Shown piece by piece: positions 12,001 to 22,766 of a stretch of 64,000 nucleotides of DNA. The position numbers and the translations under genes are program-made. The first letter of the stretch is position 1; every line of letters starts with the position of its first letter. This DNA is from Larimichthys crocea (taxonomy: Eukaryota > Chordata > Actinopteri > Sciaenidae), in assembly GCF_000972845.2 (NCBI RefSeq), contig NW_020852647.1:1-64000 (forward strand), written 5' to 3'. A model generated the notes under the pieces. It had not been told where the DNA came from, did not search any database, and worked only from the letters and a program-made list of their open reading frames with translations.

Positions 12001-15000
12001 AGCCGGATCTCCTCACAGGACAGGGAGGTGCAGGAGGCATGGGCCGAGAGTAAGAGAGCAAGGAGGAGGTCCAGAGAATGGGAGGAGGCCCAACATAGGC
12101 TGGAGGAGGAGGTGAATGAGTGGAAGGAGAGAGCAGAGAGAAGCGCAAGGGAGGCAGCAAAGTTCAATCACCTCCTGAAGGAGCAAGAGGAGGAGGCGCA
12201 GCAGCTGGAGGAGAAAGTGAGGGAGGTAGAAGGGGCGTTAAAAGAAGAAAGGGAGGTGCTGAGGAGTGCGAGGGAGGAAAGAAGGAGGTTGGAAGACAGA
12301 TGGGAAGAGATGGAGAAGGAGGTGGAGGAGCTGAGGGGGACAGAAGAGGAGAAGAGGAGGCTTGAAGACGAACTGGAAGAGATGGAGGAGGTGCTGAGGA
12401 GGTTGAGGGAAGAGAACAGGAAGCTGGAGGAGGAGCTGAAGGAAGTTGAGAAAGATCAGTACATCCTGTTGGAGGAGAAAGGGAGGTCCAAAGAGAGAGA
12501 GTTGGAGAAGGAGAAGGCAAGGCTGTCTGAGGAGCTGAGGAGGAGGGAGAGGGAGGTGACATCTCTCAGAGAGGAGGTGCACAGGAAGAGGGATGAAGGT
12601 CAGGAGGACCAGAGGAGGAGGAGAGAGGAGATAGAGAAGCTACAAGAGGAGCTGAGGAGGAGCAAGAGGGAGGTGTCTGTACTTAGTGAGGAGGTACAAA
12701 AGGAGAAAAAGGAGGCGCAGCAGGAGTTGATGAGGAGGAGAGAAGAAGCAACAACTCTCAGAGGGGAGGTGCAGAAGGAACAAAGGGAGAGGGAAGAGGT
12801 ACAAGAGAGGTTAAAGAGAACAGAGAAGGAGGCGACAGCTCTCAGAGAGGAGGTGCAGAAGGAGTGCAGGCAGATGGAGGAGGTACAGGAGGAGCATAAG
12901 AGGAGCCAGTGGGAGGTGACAGCTCTCAGAGAGGAGCTGCAGAGGGAACAAAAGGAGAAGAAGGAGGCACAAGAGGAGTTGATAAAGAGAAGACAAGAGG
13001 TGACGGCTCTCAGAGAGGAGGTGCAGAAGGAGTCGAGGCAGATGGAGGAGGTGCAGGAGGAGCTGAGGAGGACCAAGAACAAGCTGAAAGCCATCACAGA
13101 GGAGGTGCAAAAGGAGAAGGAGGTGGCACAGGAGAGGTTAATGAGGACAGAGGAGGAAGTGACAGCTCTCAGAGAGGAGGTGCAGAAGGAGTGGATACAG
13201 ATAAAGGAGATGAATGAGGAGCTGAGAAGGAGCAAGCTAGAAATGTCTGTACTTCGTGAGGAGGTAGAAAAGGAGCAAAAGGAGAAGAAGGAGGCGCAGG
13301 AGAGCTTAATGAGGACAGAGGAGAAGGTGACAGCTCTCAGAGAGGAGGTGCAGAAGAAGAGGGAGGAGGTACAGGAGGAGCAGACACAGATGGAGGAAGT
13401 ACAGGAGGAGCTTAAAAGTAGCCAGAGGGAGGTGACAGCTCTCATAGAGGAGCTGCAGAGGGAACAAAGGGAGAAGAAGGAGGCGCAGGAGGAGTTGATT
13501 AGGAGGAGAGAAGAGGCAACAACTCTCAGAGAGGAGGTGCAGAAGGAGTTGAGGCAGATGGAGGAGGTACAGGGGGAGCTGAGCAGGGCCAAGTGTGAGC
13601 TGAAAGTCCTCACAGAGGAGGTGCAAAAGGAGGAAAAGGAGAAGAAGGAGGCACAGGAGAGGTTAATGAGGACAGAGGAGGAGGTGACAGCTCTCAGAGA
13701 GGAGGTGCAGAAGAAAAGAGGGGAGGCCAAGGAGGAGTGGACACAGATGGAGAAGGTACAGGAGGAGCTGAGGAGAACCAAAAATGAGCTGAAAGTCCTC
13801 ACAGAGGAGGTGCAAAAGGAGAAGAAGGAGGCACAGGAGAGGTTAATGAGGACAGAGGAGGAGGTGACAGCTCTCAGAGAGGAGGTGCAGAAGAAGAGAG
13901 AGGAGGTACAGGAGGAACAGGAACAGATGGAGGAAGTACAGGAGGAGCTTAAAAGGAGCCAGAGGGAGGTGATAGCTCTCATAGAGGAGCTGCAGAGGGA
14001 ACAAAGAGAGAAGAGGGAGGCGCAAGAGGAGTTGATAAAGAGAAGACAAGAGGTGACGGCTCTCAGAGAGGAGGTGCAGAAGGAGTGGATGCAGATGAAG
14101 CAGATGAGTGAGGAGCTGAGGAGGAGCAAGCTGGAAGTGTCTGTACTTAGTGAGGAGGTACAGAAGGAGCAAAAGGAGAAGAAGGAGGCGCAGGAAGAGC
14201 TGATTACGAGGAGAGAAGAGGCAACAACTCTGAGAGAGGAGGTGCAGAAGAAAAGAGGGGAGGCCAAGGATGAGTGCATGCAGATGGAGAAGGTACAGGA
14301 GGAACTGAGGAGAACCAAAAATGAACTGAAAGTCATCACAGAGGAGGTGCAAAGGAAAGAGAAGGAGGAGGCTGAGGAGGTGCTGTGGAGGAGTGAGAGG
14401 GAAGTATCTGTACTCAGAGAGGAGGTGAAAAGGGAACAAACAGAGAAGAAGGAGGTGCAAGAAGAGCTGAGGAAGAGAAGACAAGAGGTGATGGCTCTCA
14501 GAGAGGAGGTGCAGAAGGAGTCGAGGCAGATGGAGGAGGTACAAGAAGAGCTGAGGAGAACCAAAAATAAGCTGAAGGTCATCACAGAGGAGGTGCAAAA
14601 GGAGGAAAAGGAGAATGAGGAGGTACAGGAGGAGCTGATAAAGAGCAGAGATGAGGTGATGGCTCTCAGAGAGGAGGTGCAGAAGGAGCAGAAGATGAGG
14701 AGGGAGGCCCAGGAGGAGCTGAGAGGAGTGCAGCAGCGTGTGGAGCTGATGGAGGTGAACCTGACCTCCCTGCACACTCAGGTACGCCTCACTGATGCTA
14801 CGCTAAGGTTAGCACGTTAGCACGTTAGCACATGAACTGTCTGTCTGTTTCAGGTGAGTGATCTGAGGAGGAGCAGGGAGCGAGGGAAGCAGGAGGTGAA
14901 GGAGAAAGAGGAGGAGAAGCAGCAGATGAGGGAGGGTCTGAGCGAGGCGCTGCAGGAGATGAAGACGCTCAAACTCCTCCTGCAGGTACCGCAGTTAGCT

Positions 15001-16024
15001 TTATGACGAGGCTAGCTGTTTCCCCCCGTTTACAGTCTTTATGCTAAGCTAAGCTAACCGTCATCATGTGTGAACATGCAGGAGAGCCATGCAGAGGGGG
15101 AGCGTCTGAGGAGCGCTCTGAAGGAGAAGAAGGAGGAGGTGGAGAGGAAGAACCTGCCCACTGTCAGAGAGGAGGCACTACACGAGAGGGAGGAGGTGGA
15201 GGAGCTGAGAGCCCGAGCCAAAGCTCTGGAGACGAGGAGGAGAGAGATGATAGAGGAGGTGGAGGAGGCTCGACAGGCGAAGGATAAGGCTGAGGAGAAG
15301 AGAAGGGAGGTGGAGGAGAGGTGGAGGAGCAAAGTGGAGGAGATGAAGGAGACACTGAAAACTCTGTCGAGAGAAATCCAGACACTGAAGGAGAGGGAGC
15401 AGGTGTGGAGGTCCAGAGTGCAGGAGGCGCAGAGGGAGGTGGAGGAGAGCCGGGCCGAGTTGGAGGAGTATAAAACACAGAGAGAGGAGGTGGACGGACT
15501 GAAGAAGAGGAGGAGAGACCAAGGGACAGATGAGGAGGGAGGAGGAGAAGAGGTGAGCAGGAGGAGGTGCTTTAACTTTTTACAGAAAGTAAAGAGGAGA
15601 CGCCGACATGACCTTTAAATGTTTGTTTATAGATTCCTGAGGAGGAGCAGGAGGAGGAGCAGACCTCCCTACTGCAGGAGAAGGAGGAGATGAGGAGGCT
15701 GCTGAGGCAGAGAGAAGCTGAGGTCAAACTACTTTTAATGATGCTAATTCCTCTTAGCACGTTAATGGACATTCCCATGATGTGTTAGCATGGAGCTAAC
15801 TGTCTGTCTGTGCAGGTGTACACTCTGACTCAGAGGGCCGAGGAGCTGCACGCAGACAGGGAGCGCGTCCGATTGGCTCTGGAGCGAACTGAGGCGGCTA
15901 TGATTGGCTACAGGGAGAGAGCCCACCAACAGGAGCAGAGTCCGGGGGCGGAGTCTAACCCAGACGAGGTCAGTGGGTCACACCTGGATGTCCAGAGCAC
16001 CTGACTGAGGCAGAGCTAACTGTT

Positions 16025-16072
<48 letters not shown>

Positions 16073-17136
16073 GCCGTGGCAGACAGACTGGTGGTCCTCC
16101 AGCGTTTGGTGGCTGAACTGGAGCTGAACGAGAAACAAGTGAAGAAGAAGAACTCACACCTGAAGAGAGAGAGAGACAGGCTGAGAGACACCCTAAGACA
16201 GGTACACACGCAGTGAGACAGGTATACACACAGTGAGACAGGTACACACGCAGTGAGACAGGTACACACACAGTGAGACAGGTATACAGTGAGACAGGTA
16301 TACAGTAGACAGGTACACACACAGTGAGACAGGTACACACACAGTGAGACAGGTATACACACAGTGAGACAGGTACACACGCAGTGAGACAGGTGTACAG
16401 TAGACAGGTATACACACAGTGAGACAGGTACACACACAGTGAGACAGGTATACACACAGTGAGACAGGTATACAGTGAGACAGGTACACACAGTGAGACA
16501 GGTATACAGAGTGAGACAGGTACACACAGTGAGACAGGTATACAGTGAGACAGGTATACAGTGAGACAGGTACACACAGTGAGACAGGTAAACAGTAAGA
16601 CAGGTACACGCAGTGAGACAGGTACACATACAGTGAGACAGGTACACACAGTGAGACAGGTATACAGTGAGACAGGTATACACACAGTGAGACAGGTGAA
16701 CAGTAAGACAGGTACACACAGTGAGACAGGTATACAGTGAGACAGGTACACACAGTGAGACAGGTATACAGTGAGACAGGTATACAGAGTGAGACAGGGA
16801 TACAGTGAGACAGGTATACAGTAGACAGGTACACACACAGTGAGATAGGTACACACAGTGAGACAGGGATACAGTGAGACAGGTATACACAGTGAGACAG
16901 GTATACAGTGAGACAGGTACACACACAATGAGTAAGGTACACACAGTGAGACAGGTATACAGTGAGACGGGTACACACAGTGAGACAGGTATACAGTGAG
17001 ACAGGTATACAGTGAGACAGGTAATGTTTGTTGTGTTTCAGGTGGAGGAGGAGCGTTTGAGGTTCAGACAGCAGCTGACTGACAGCAGACCTCAGGTGAG
17101 ACACACACACACACACATGTTACGTCTGTGTGTAAC

Positions 17137-17167
<31 letters not shown>

Positions 17168-17617
17168 GTGTGTGTGTAACGTGTGTGTGTGTGTAACGTG
17201 TGTGTAATGTGTGTGTGTGTGTGTAACGTGTGTGTGTGTGTGTGTGTGTTCAGGACACCACAGAAGAAGAGCGCCTGCGGAGCAGAGTGAGGGAGCTGGA
17301 GGACCAGGTGAGACCACAGAAGAAGAAGTTTTAGGTGACGTGAGTGATCAGGTGGATGCTGATGATGTCACTGTGTCTCCGCCCCTCAGGTGAGTCAGCT
17401 CCGCCTCTCATTGGCTGTGGACCAGCAGCAGAGGGCGGAGTTTATCCAGCAGTCGACCAAAAACAGCCAGTGGCTGCTCTCTCTGAGGAGCGACCTCACT
17501 GACTCGCTGGCCACCGTCACACGCCGTCCAATCCCGTCAGTCCTGGAGTCTGAGACGCAGCGATTGGACCGCAGCCTGAGGGAGGAGGAGCTTAGGATGT
17601 CCCTCGGCCAATCGTAA
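612..17617 (+). CDS. cep250: cep250 (C-NAP1), 3' part of gene, 24 exons
   Basis: Large coiled-coil protein of the centrosome linker; the family tethers the proximal ends of the two centrioles with rootletin and is released by NEK2 phosphorylation before mitosis. Coding exons: 612-682, 762-927, 3193-3298, 3983-4462, 7325-7451, 7544-7666, 7801-7949, 8723-8854, 8931-9009, 9120-9197, 9391-9537, 9663-9772, 10171-10312, 10396-10589, 10689-10816, 11027-14781, 14854-14985, 15082-15552, 15633-15722, 15816-15968, 16073-16201, 17042-17095, 17254-17307, 17390-17617 (TAA). The first exons match the Rootletin-type N domain (LIRLEEEQ, then LTSDWTRA, then ARLLSVW). [17 protein letters not shown] matches the middle of CEP250. 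The last exon matches the CEP250 C-terminus ([13 protein letters not shown]), which separates it from the paralogue rootletin. About 2432 residues are visible, close to human CEP250. The 5' end lies outside the window. Exon 3193-3298 is one base short, which breaks the frame near 3255. Confidence 0.85.
928..3110. repeat. Minisatellite, GTTAGCTCCATG family
   Basis: About 2.2 kb of degenerate 9-12 bp units built from GTTAGCTCCATG and GTTAGCTCTG. It fills the cep250 intron between exons 762-927 and 3193-3298 and starts within about 10 bases of the splice donor. Many single-base insertions and deletions break the register, unlike the clean flanking exons. It is interrupted by a retroposon fragment at about 1632-1840. 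Confidence 0.93.
1632..1840 (+). mobile_element. Retroposon (SINE/LINE-tail) fragment inside a minisatellite
   Basis: Unique sequence inside the array. It begins near TAAATGGAACTGTACTTATA and continues through AGCGCC, CCGACCACTCAAAGCGCT and a stretch containing CATGCAAGGTGCCAA. This word order is typical of a very abundant fish retroposon tail with a consensus close to CACTTATATAGCGCC...CACTCAAAGCGCTTTACA. Family assignment is from memory of the motif. Confidence 0.6.
3151..3190. repeat. (GT)n microsatellite before a splice acceptor
   Basis: An interrupted GT run of about 36 bases that leads directly into TTTCAG, the acceptor of the cep250 exon starting at 3193. Confidence 0.9.
3363..3980. 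repeat. CTGT/CTGCC pyrimidine-rich tandem repeat
   Basis: About 600 bases of degenerate CTGTCTGC / CTGCCTGT words in the cep250 intron, ending directly at the acceptor of exon 3983-4462. It acts as an unusually long pyrimidine-rich tract. The cysteine-rich open frames across it in several frames come from the repeat. Confidence 0.9.
4478..7082. repeat. 16-bp minisatellite GGTCTAAGSACAGAGG
   Basis: About 2.6 kb of a 16-bp unit (GGTCTAAGGACAGAGG or GGTCTAAGCACAGAGG) with many single-base losses. It fills most of the cep250 intron between exons 3983-4462 and 7325-7451. The right edge runs without a break into a retroposon tail (7083-7165) that itself begins with the same words, so the unit appears to be amplified retroposon sequence. 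Confidence 0.95.
7083..7165 (+). mobile_element. Retroposon 3' tail (source of the 16-bp array)
   Basis: Reads GTGTCACTCCCTGTACAGAT, then TGGACTTTGTGACTTTGG, then CTGTACAAATAAA. The reverse complement of 56325-56412 gives the same series in the same order, there preceded by GAGGGTCTAAGGACAGAGGG. The copy here carries about 13 extra bases after ACAGATTGTAAA. Confidence 0.75.
7166..7318. repeat. 15-bp minisatellite CTGACACCTGTCCGT
   Basis: About ten near-identical 15-bp units ending a few bases before the acceptor of the cep250 exon at 7325. Much less degenerate than the adjoining 16-bp array. Confidence 0.93.
7723..7797. repeat. (GT)n microsatellite, about 37 units
   Basis: Uninterrupted GT dinucleotides that run into CAG, the acceptor for cep250 exon 7801-7949. 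The intron on the other side of that exon is rich in the complementary CA repeat. Confidence 0.97.
7921..8660. repeat. Tandem copies of an exon end plus splice donor
   Basis: About 17 copies of CTGTGGACACACTGAGCAG followed by GTACACACAC(AC)n, with unit length varying from about 30 to 50 bp through the AC run. The first copy is the 3' end and donor of cep250 exon 7801-7949. Most later copies keep an intact CAG|GTACAC; about five change GTAC to CTAC (near 8135-8290). Confidence 0.93.
9225..9385. repeat. Short tandem repeat, about 46 bp unit
   Basis: Four copies of a unit containing GTTGTCTCCACCTATAGTAA and TACATACGTCATG in the cep250 intron before exon 9391-9537. The last copy merges into the acceptor CCACCTTCAG. 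Confidence 0.88.
9795..10140. repeat. 20-21 bp minisatellite ATCYRGATTATAAACCTTTA
   Basis: About 16 AT-rich units (TTAATCCAGATTATAAACC and TTAATCTGGATTATAAACC variants) filling the cep250 intron between exons 9663-9772 and 10171-10312. Confidence 0.92.
10893..11022. repeat. TCTG/TCTC pyrimidine repeat before the giant exon
   Basis: A run of CTGT/CTCT tetranucleotides ending at CTGAAG, the acceptor of cep250 exon 11027-14781. Confidence 0.9.
12540..14700 (+). repeat. cep250: Coding repeat within the cep250 giant exon
   Basis: Inside exon 11027-14781 (about 1251 codons) the peptide motif [12 protein letters not shown] or a close variant recurs at least fourteen times, spaced about 80-180 bases. 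It alternates with blocks such as [13 protein letters not shown] and [14 protein letters not shown] identity between blocks is high (for example near 13061, 13768, 14305 and 14549), so this is recent tandem amplification and not only coiled-coil composition. The reading frame stays open throughout. The antisense strand also has a 725-codon open frame, a product of the GAG/CTC-rich composition. Confidence 0.85.
16202..17032. repeat. 18-bp donor-like repeat GTGAGACAGGTACACACA
   Basis: More than 45 units of GTGAGACAG|GTAYAC(AC)n fill the cep250 intron after exon 16073-16201. That exon ends AAGACAG|GTACAC, so each unit reproduces the true donor. The array stops just before the acceptor at 17041. 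Confidence 0.93.
17098..17250. repeat. (CA)n/(GT)n microsatellites in a short intron
   Basis: A CA run at the donor side (17100-17117) and GT runs broken by TAACGTG on the acceptor side, together filling the cep250 intron between exons 17042-17095 and 17254-17307. Confidence 0.9.
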
Positions 17618-17942
17618 CTCCTGAAAGATAAAAAATAGAAGCTTCTGACCAAAAAACCTAAAACGGGCTCAAAGACAATCAGACGAACGCCAACACAGAG
17701 CTGTCCTCTGATTGGCTGTTCACAGGCGTCAGATCAAAGGTGCGTTCAGGGACAGTCGGACAGTTTTTCACGTCGAATGTCGTCACTGAATCAGTTCATG
17801 AAGAAACGTTACTGTTGCGTTATAAATGTGTTCTTTGAAGGTTATTTATTGTGTATTTATATTAAATCTGTCAGACTGCTGAGTGATGACGCACTACATT
17901 TCCCATGATCCTCCAGTCTGACGTGTGTTTTATGTCAGGTTC

Positions 17943-17948
17943 AATAAA
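17943..17948 (+). terminator. cep250 polyadenylation signal
   Basis: AATAAA 326 bases after the cep250 stop codon, the first canonical signal downstream. A minus-strand AATAAA (plus-strand TTTATT, 17970-17975) lies 22 bases further on, which would suit a convergent gene. Confidence 0.7.
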
Positions 17949-17998
17949 AAGATCTTAACGTGATTATTGTTTATTGATGTCTCTGCTCCAATCACAGC

Positions 17999-18292
17999 TC
18001 AGAAGCCGCGCTCACTCTCTCCTTTTAAAGTTCTTAGCTCAGCGTCCTCTTCACTCTCTTCTCCTCTGCCATAGAAGCTGCTGACTGCTGGGCCCGGATA
18101 CACTGTCCGCTCGCCAAGCTCCTGTTCTGGCACGACACTGGCTCTGCTCCCCATCAGCATTGCCTGTGACACGGGCCTGTAGACCTCCTCTTCCTCTTCC
18201 TCTTCCTCTTCCTCTTCCTCTTCCTCTTCCTCTTCTTCTTCCTCTTCTTCTTTGGTATAAACACTAACACTCCCCCGGTGCTCTGCTCTCAC
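17999..18292 (-). CDS. Uncertain ORF, acidic low-complexity plus a unique tail
   Basis: A 97-codon minus-strand frame: a short start, a run of about 20 glutamates encoded by a (CTTCCT)n-type microsatellite at 18188-18252, then about 60 residues of ordinary composition (contains VVPEQELGERTVYPGP). A minus-strand AATAAA lies just past the stop, so this could be the last exon of a gene convergent with cep250. I do not recognise the protein and see no further exons that clearly belong to it. It may be spurious. Confidence 0.25.
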   Translation of the reverse strand: MRAEHRGSVSVYTKEEEEEEEEEEEEEEEEEEEEEEVYRPVSQAMLMGSRASVVPEQELGERTVYPGPAVSSFYGRGEESEEDAELRTLKGESERGF

Positions 18293-18299
18293 AGTCCAG

Positions 18300-19440
18300 C
18301 TAACAGACTGAGCTAACAGCAGCTAACAGACTGAGCTAACAGGAGCTAACAGCAGCTACAGCTGTCAGCAGTTTACTTCACTGTCCATCATAAACTCTGT
18401 AAATCACAGAGAGTTGAGTTCAGTTTGTACAGCGGTAAGTGAACGCATCACTTCAGCCTCGTACAGGTGAGCAGCAGCTCTAACACCTTTATTCTAATGA
18501 TCTCCTGTCTGTTCTGATCCTGAGTAAATGTACTCAGTTACTTTCCGTCACAGTAATCTGCCGTCCGTTCCTCAGTCTCGTCTGTAGACGGCTGATCGCT
18601 GAGCGGCTCGTTATCTTGTCACCTTTCACACCTGCTTCATTAGTGTCACATGAGGACGCAGCAGCAATCAGAGGTGTGAAGCGCTAACGGGCTTCAGCGT
18701 AAACACATGATGTAATGGATCTTCAGAGGGTTCTTTGTTTGCAACCTTCACAGAGAATGATGTAATGTCTGTTTAAAGGGCCAGTTCACCGTTCGATGAA
18801 CATGACTGGAGGTCACCACACAGACCTGAAGGTCCAGGTAACACCTCGTCACCATGACGCTCCTGGATCCATTGTTCTCCAGCCAGTACCAAGAGAGCCA
18901 AGAAAGACAGGTCCTGGGTCCTGGTCTTGGTCCTGGGTCCTGGTCCTGTTATGGTTTTTTTTTAAATATAACTTTTCCTGGCTGAGGCCAGACTTCACGT
19001 CCTCCACCTGAAGGAGGCCTGGATGTAGACGATCCAGGTCTGGCTCTCAGTGTCCCTTGCAGAGGTCCAAGGTATTGACGTAGTCCAGTAGTCGTCATTG
19101 GCTTGATGTCTGATGTAGACGTGATGTGATCCATACTTCAGACTCATGACTTCAAGTTCTGGTACACGGTACCAGGTACCACGGTACATGCCTGCCGTAC
19201 TGGACCCAGTTTGACCTGGATGGTGTTCTGGTTTCTGTGTGAAGGACTTCTTCGTTGGTGTCCTGATGTTCTTCCAGGCGCTCTTCATTGACGGCTGCTG
19301 GCTGTTGGGTGACGTCATGTGCGTCGTGTATCAGTACTACATCCCTGAATATTAATCATTTATATGTAACAGTGATTCTCTCTGTGGTCACTGTAGAAAC
19401 TGATTTAAATAAAGTTTAAATACTGACAGTTCATCAGTTT
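18300..19440. other. Intergenic, no recognised gene
   Basis: Starts with a few copies of AGCTAACAGACTGAGCTAAC. The rest is unique sequence. A 107-codon minus-strand frame at 18995-19318 (contains YRVPELEVMSLKYG) has ordinary composition but no family I recognise, and could belong to an old repeat. Confidence 0.5.
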
Positions 19441-20560
19441 AAATAGGGAGGGGGAGTCCCCCTGCAGTGTAATCCTATGGCAGCATCACTAAGGGATGAC
19501 CTGAGCCAGCACTAACTATAAGCTCTATCAAAGAGGAAAGTCTTCAGTCTACTCTTAAAGGTGTTGACCGTGTCTGCCTCCTGAACCCAGAATGGTAGTT
19601 TGTTCCACAGAAGAGGAGCCTGATAGCTGAAAGCTCTGGCTCCCAATCTACTTTTGGAGACTATAGGAACCACAAGGAACCACAAGAAACCACAAGGAAC
19701 CACAAGGAACCCAGCGTCCTGAGAGCGCAGTGTTCTAGAGGGGTAATAAGGTATTATGAGCTCTTTTAGATAAGATGGTGCCTGACCATGAGAGGCTTTG
19801 TAATGTAAGGAGAAAGAATTTAATTCTATTCTAGATTTAATATGGAGCCAATGCAAGGAAGCCAGAATGGGAGAGATGTGATCTCTGATCTTGGTTCCTG
19901 TCAGAACACGTGCAGCAGCATTCTGAATTAACTGCAAGTCCTCAGAGACTTATTGGAGCAGCCTGATAAACAAAGATTACAATAGTCAGCCTTGAAGTAA
20001 CAAATGCGTGGACTAGTTTTCTCGCATCCGCCTGAGACACGACGTCTGATTTTAGCTCGATGTTCGTAAGTGGAAGAATGCCGCCCTCGAATTTGTTTTA
20101 TGTGACGTTAAAGGACAAATCCTATCAAAGACAACTCCAAGATTCTTTAACAGGAGCTGGAGGCCAGGTGATCCCATCTAAATAGTAACTAAGTCTCTAG
20201 AAAGAGAGTGTTCTGAGGTGTTTGGGTCCAATTACAAGAACTTCAGTTTGTCTGAATTTAACATCAGAAAATGTGTAGGTCATCCAACTTTTATAAATTA
20301 AGGCATGCTTGGAGTTTAGTTAACTGATTGGTTTCTCAGGCTTGATCCAATATAATTGGGTGTCGCTGCGCATAACGATGAAATTAAAGTGATTCCTAAT
20401 AATGTTCCCTAAAGGAGCAATATTAAACTGATAGAAGTGGTCCTAGTACAGAACCTGTGGGACTCCATGACAAACTTTGGTCGGTCATGGAGGACATCAT
20501 TGACATGAACAAACTGAGACCCTGGCTATTCCACACCTGTGCTAAGAGGTGAGTCCTTGA
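19440..20560 (-). mobile_element. L2-like LINE, decayed 3' part
   Basis: Homologous along its length to 56735-57835. The minus-strand frame at 19512-19937 gives the typical 3' end of a CR1/L2-clade reverse transcriptase (LIQNAAARVLTGTKIRDHIS, then LLWNKLPFW). The more 5' half has many small indels and no long frame. The 3' end (near 19440) is at the same point as in the second copy. Clade is assigned from motif similarity only. Confidence 0.8.
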
Positions 20561-21170
20561 AAATGCTCCTAAGTCCTAGGAAATTCATAAATCAGGTATT
20601 CTGTCAGTAATTAAATCTCTCGATGAGCTTGTTACTGAAATCCAAAATTCAGTCAAGTGTAAATTAATAAATCTTTATATCGATCTTTGACTATAGTGTT
20701 GTATACCGACTGAAGACTCCTCACTCCTCTACTTGCCCTGGTCTGTCTTAGACCACATTCACAACCGACCACTTATGGTTTGATGTAGACCACGTTCTGC
20801 TTATGTCGTGGACCACGTTCTGCTGTATTTCGCCACTCTACAAATACATGTTCATCCTGTCCGAGAGGTCGAGATCTGCGAGTAAATGTATACCGTTTGT
20901 GTCATCGATCATTTTTGTGGTTGTTTCCGTGGAAACATTCAGATCTGATGATCGTTTATTTTTACTGAATATCAGCTGATAACGTTTCAGCAGCTGATTG
21001 GTCTTTTCTCCTTTCCTCGACATCAGCCGTGATTGTCCTGACGAGATCCCCTTCAGGATTCCAATTCAGTGGTAAGGTGCACGTACTCTACCTGTTACAG
21101 TATAACATAAAAGTTCAGAAAGTGTTCATTACATTAGTAAAGTTTTCAACATGAACATTTGGTTTGCTGA
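20560..21170. other. No recognised feature
   Basis: Possibly the more 5' remains of the LINE at first, then unique AT-rich sequence. No frame or repeat that I can support. Confidence 0.5.
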
Positions 21171-21174
21171 ACCT

Positions 21175-22740
21175 CTGAACCAGCAGTGTCCAGTCTAACA
21201 GTGAACACGGCGACAGAACCTCTGAACCAGCAGTGTCCAGTCTAACAGTGAACACAGCGACAGAACCTCTGAACAGCCAGTGTCCAGTCTAACAGTGAAC
21301 AGCAACAGAACCTCTGAACCAGCATTGTCCAGTCTACAGTGAACACAGCAACAAACCTCTGAACCGCATGTCCAGTCTAACAGTGACACAGCAGCAGAAC
21401 CTTAACCGCAGTGTCCAGTCTAACGTGAACACAGCAACAGAGCCTCTGAACCAGCAGTGTCCAGTCAACAGTGAACACAGCAAGAGAACCTCTGAACCAG
21501 CAGTGTCCAGTCTAACAGTGAACACAGCAAGAGAACCTCTGAACCAGCAGTGTCCAGTCTAACAGTGAACACAGCAGCAGACCTCTGAACCAGGCAGTGT
21601 CCAGTCTAACAACAGTGAACAACACAGCAGCGACTCTGAACCACAGTGTCCAGTCTAACAGTGAACACAGCGACAGAACCTCTGAACCGCAGTGTCCCGT
21701 CTAACAATGAACACAGCGACAGAACACTCTGAACCGGCAGTGTCCAGTCTAACAGTGAACACAGCGCAGAACCTCTGAACCGGCAGTGTCCAGTCTAACT
21801 AACCCCCCTTCCTCTGATGAACACAGGACAGAACCTCTGAACGGCAGTGTCCAGTTACAGTGAACCAGCGACAGAACTCTGAACCGCAGTGTCCAGTCTA
21901 ACAGTGAACACAGCAGCAGAACCTCTGAACCAGCAGTGTCCAGTCTAACAGTGAACACAGCGACGAACCTCTGAACCGGCAATTGTCCAGTCTAACAGTG
22001 AACACAGCGACAGAACCTCTGAACCGGCAGTGTCCAGTCTAACAGTGAACACAGCGACAGAACCTCTGAACCGCAGTGTCCAGTCTAACAGTGAACACAG
22101 CAACAGAACCTCGAACCGCGTGTCCAGTCTAACAGTGAACACAGCAGCAGAACCTCTGAACCGGCAGTGTCCAGTCTAACAGTGAACACAGCGACAGAAC
22201 CTCTGAACCGGCAGTGTCCGGTCTAACAGTGAACACAGCGACAGAACCTCTGAACCGGCAGTGTCCAGTCTAACAGTGAACACGGCGACAGAACCTCTGA
22301 ACCGGCAGTGTCCAGTCTAACAGTGAACACGGCGACAGAAACTCTGAAGCAGTGTCCGGTCTAACAGTGAACACGGCGACAGAACCTCTAACCGGCAGTG
22401 TCCGCGTCTAACAGTAAACCGCGACAGAACTCTGACAGGCAGTGTCCCAGTCAACAGTGAACACGGTGACAGAACCTCTGAACCGGCCAGTGCCCAGTCT
22501 AACAGGAACACGACAGAACCTCTGAACAGCAGCTGTCCAGTCTAACAGTGAACACGGCGACAGAACCTCTGAACCGGCAGTGTCCAGTCTAACAGTGAAC
22601 ACGGCGACAGAACCTCTGAACCGGCAGTGTCCAGTCTAACAGTGAACACGGCGACAGAACCTCTGAACCGGCAGTGTCCAGTCTAACAGTGAACACGGTG
22701 ACAGAACCTCTGAACCAGCAGTGTCCAGTCTAACACAGCA
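21175..22740. repeat. 47-bp minisatellite
   Basis: About 33 copies of a 47-bp unit containing GACAGAACCTCTGAACCGGC followed by AGTGTCCAGTCTAACAGTGA and ACACGGC. The first two-thirds is ragged with base losses and a short foreign insert near 21800; the last five units (from about 22540) are almost identical. Confidence 0.95.
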
Positions 22741-22766
22741 GCCTACCTGGTATCCTTCCTTCCTTC

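Noticed and set aside
12600..14777. 725-codon antisense frame across the cep250 giant exon
   Set aside because: Mirror of GAG/AAG-rich coiled-coil coding sequence (Ser/Leu/Cys-rich antisense); no start context, motif or splice sites of its own.
16023..16976. Long [15 protein letters not shown] frames
   Set aside because: Antisense of the donor-like 18-bp repeat in a cep250 intron.
612..17617. Rootletin (crocc) identity for the coiled-coil gene
   Set aside because: The N-terminal domain is shared by both paralogues, but the C-terminal exon and the [14 protein letters not shown] segment fit CEP250 better.
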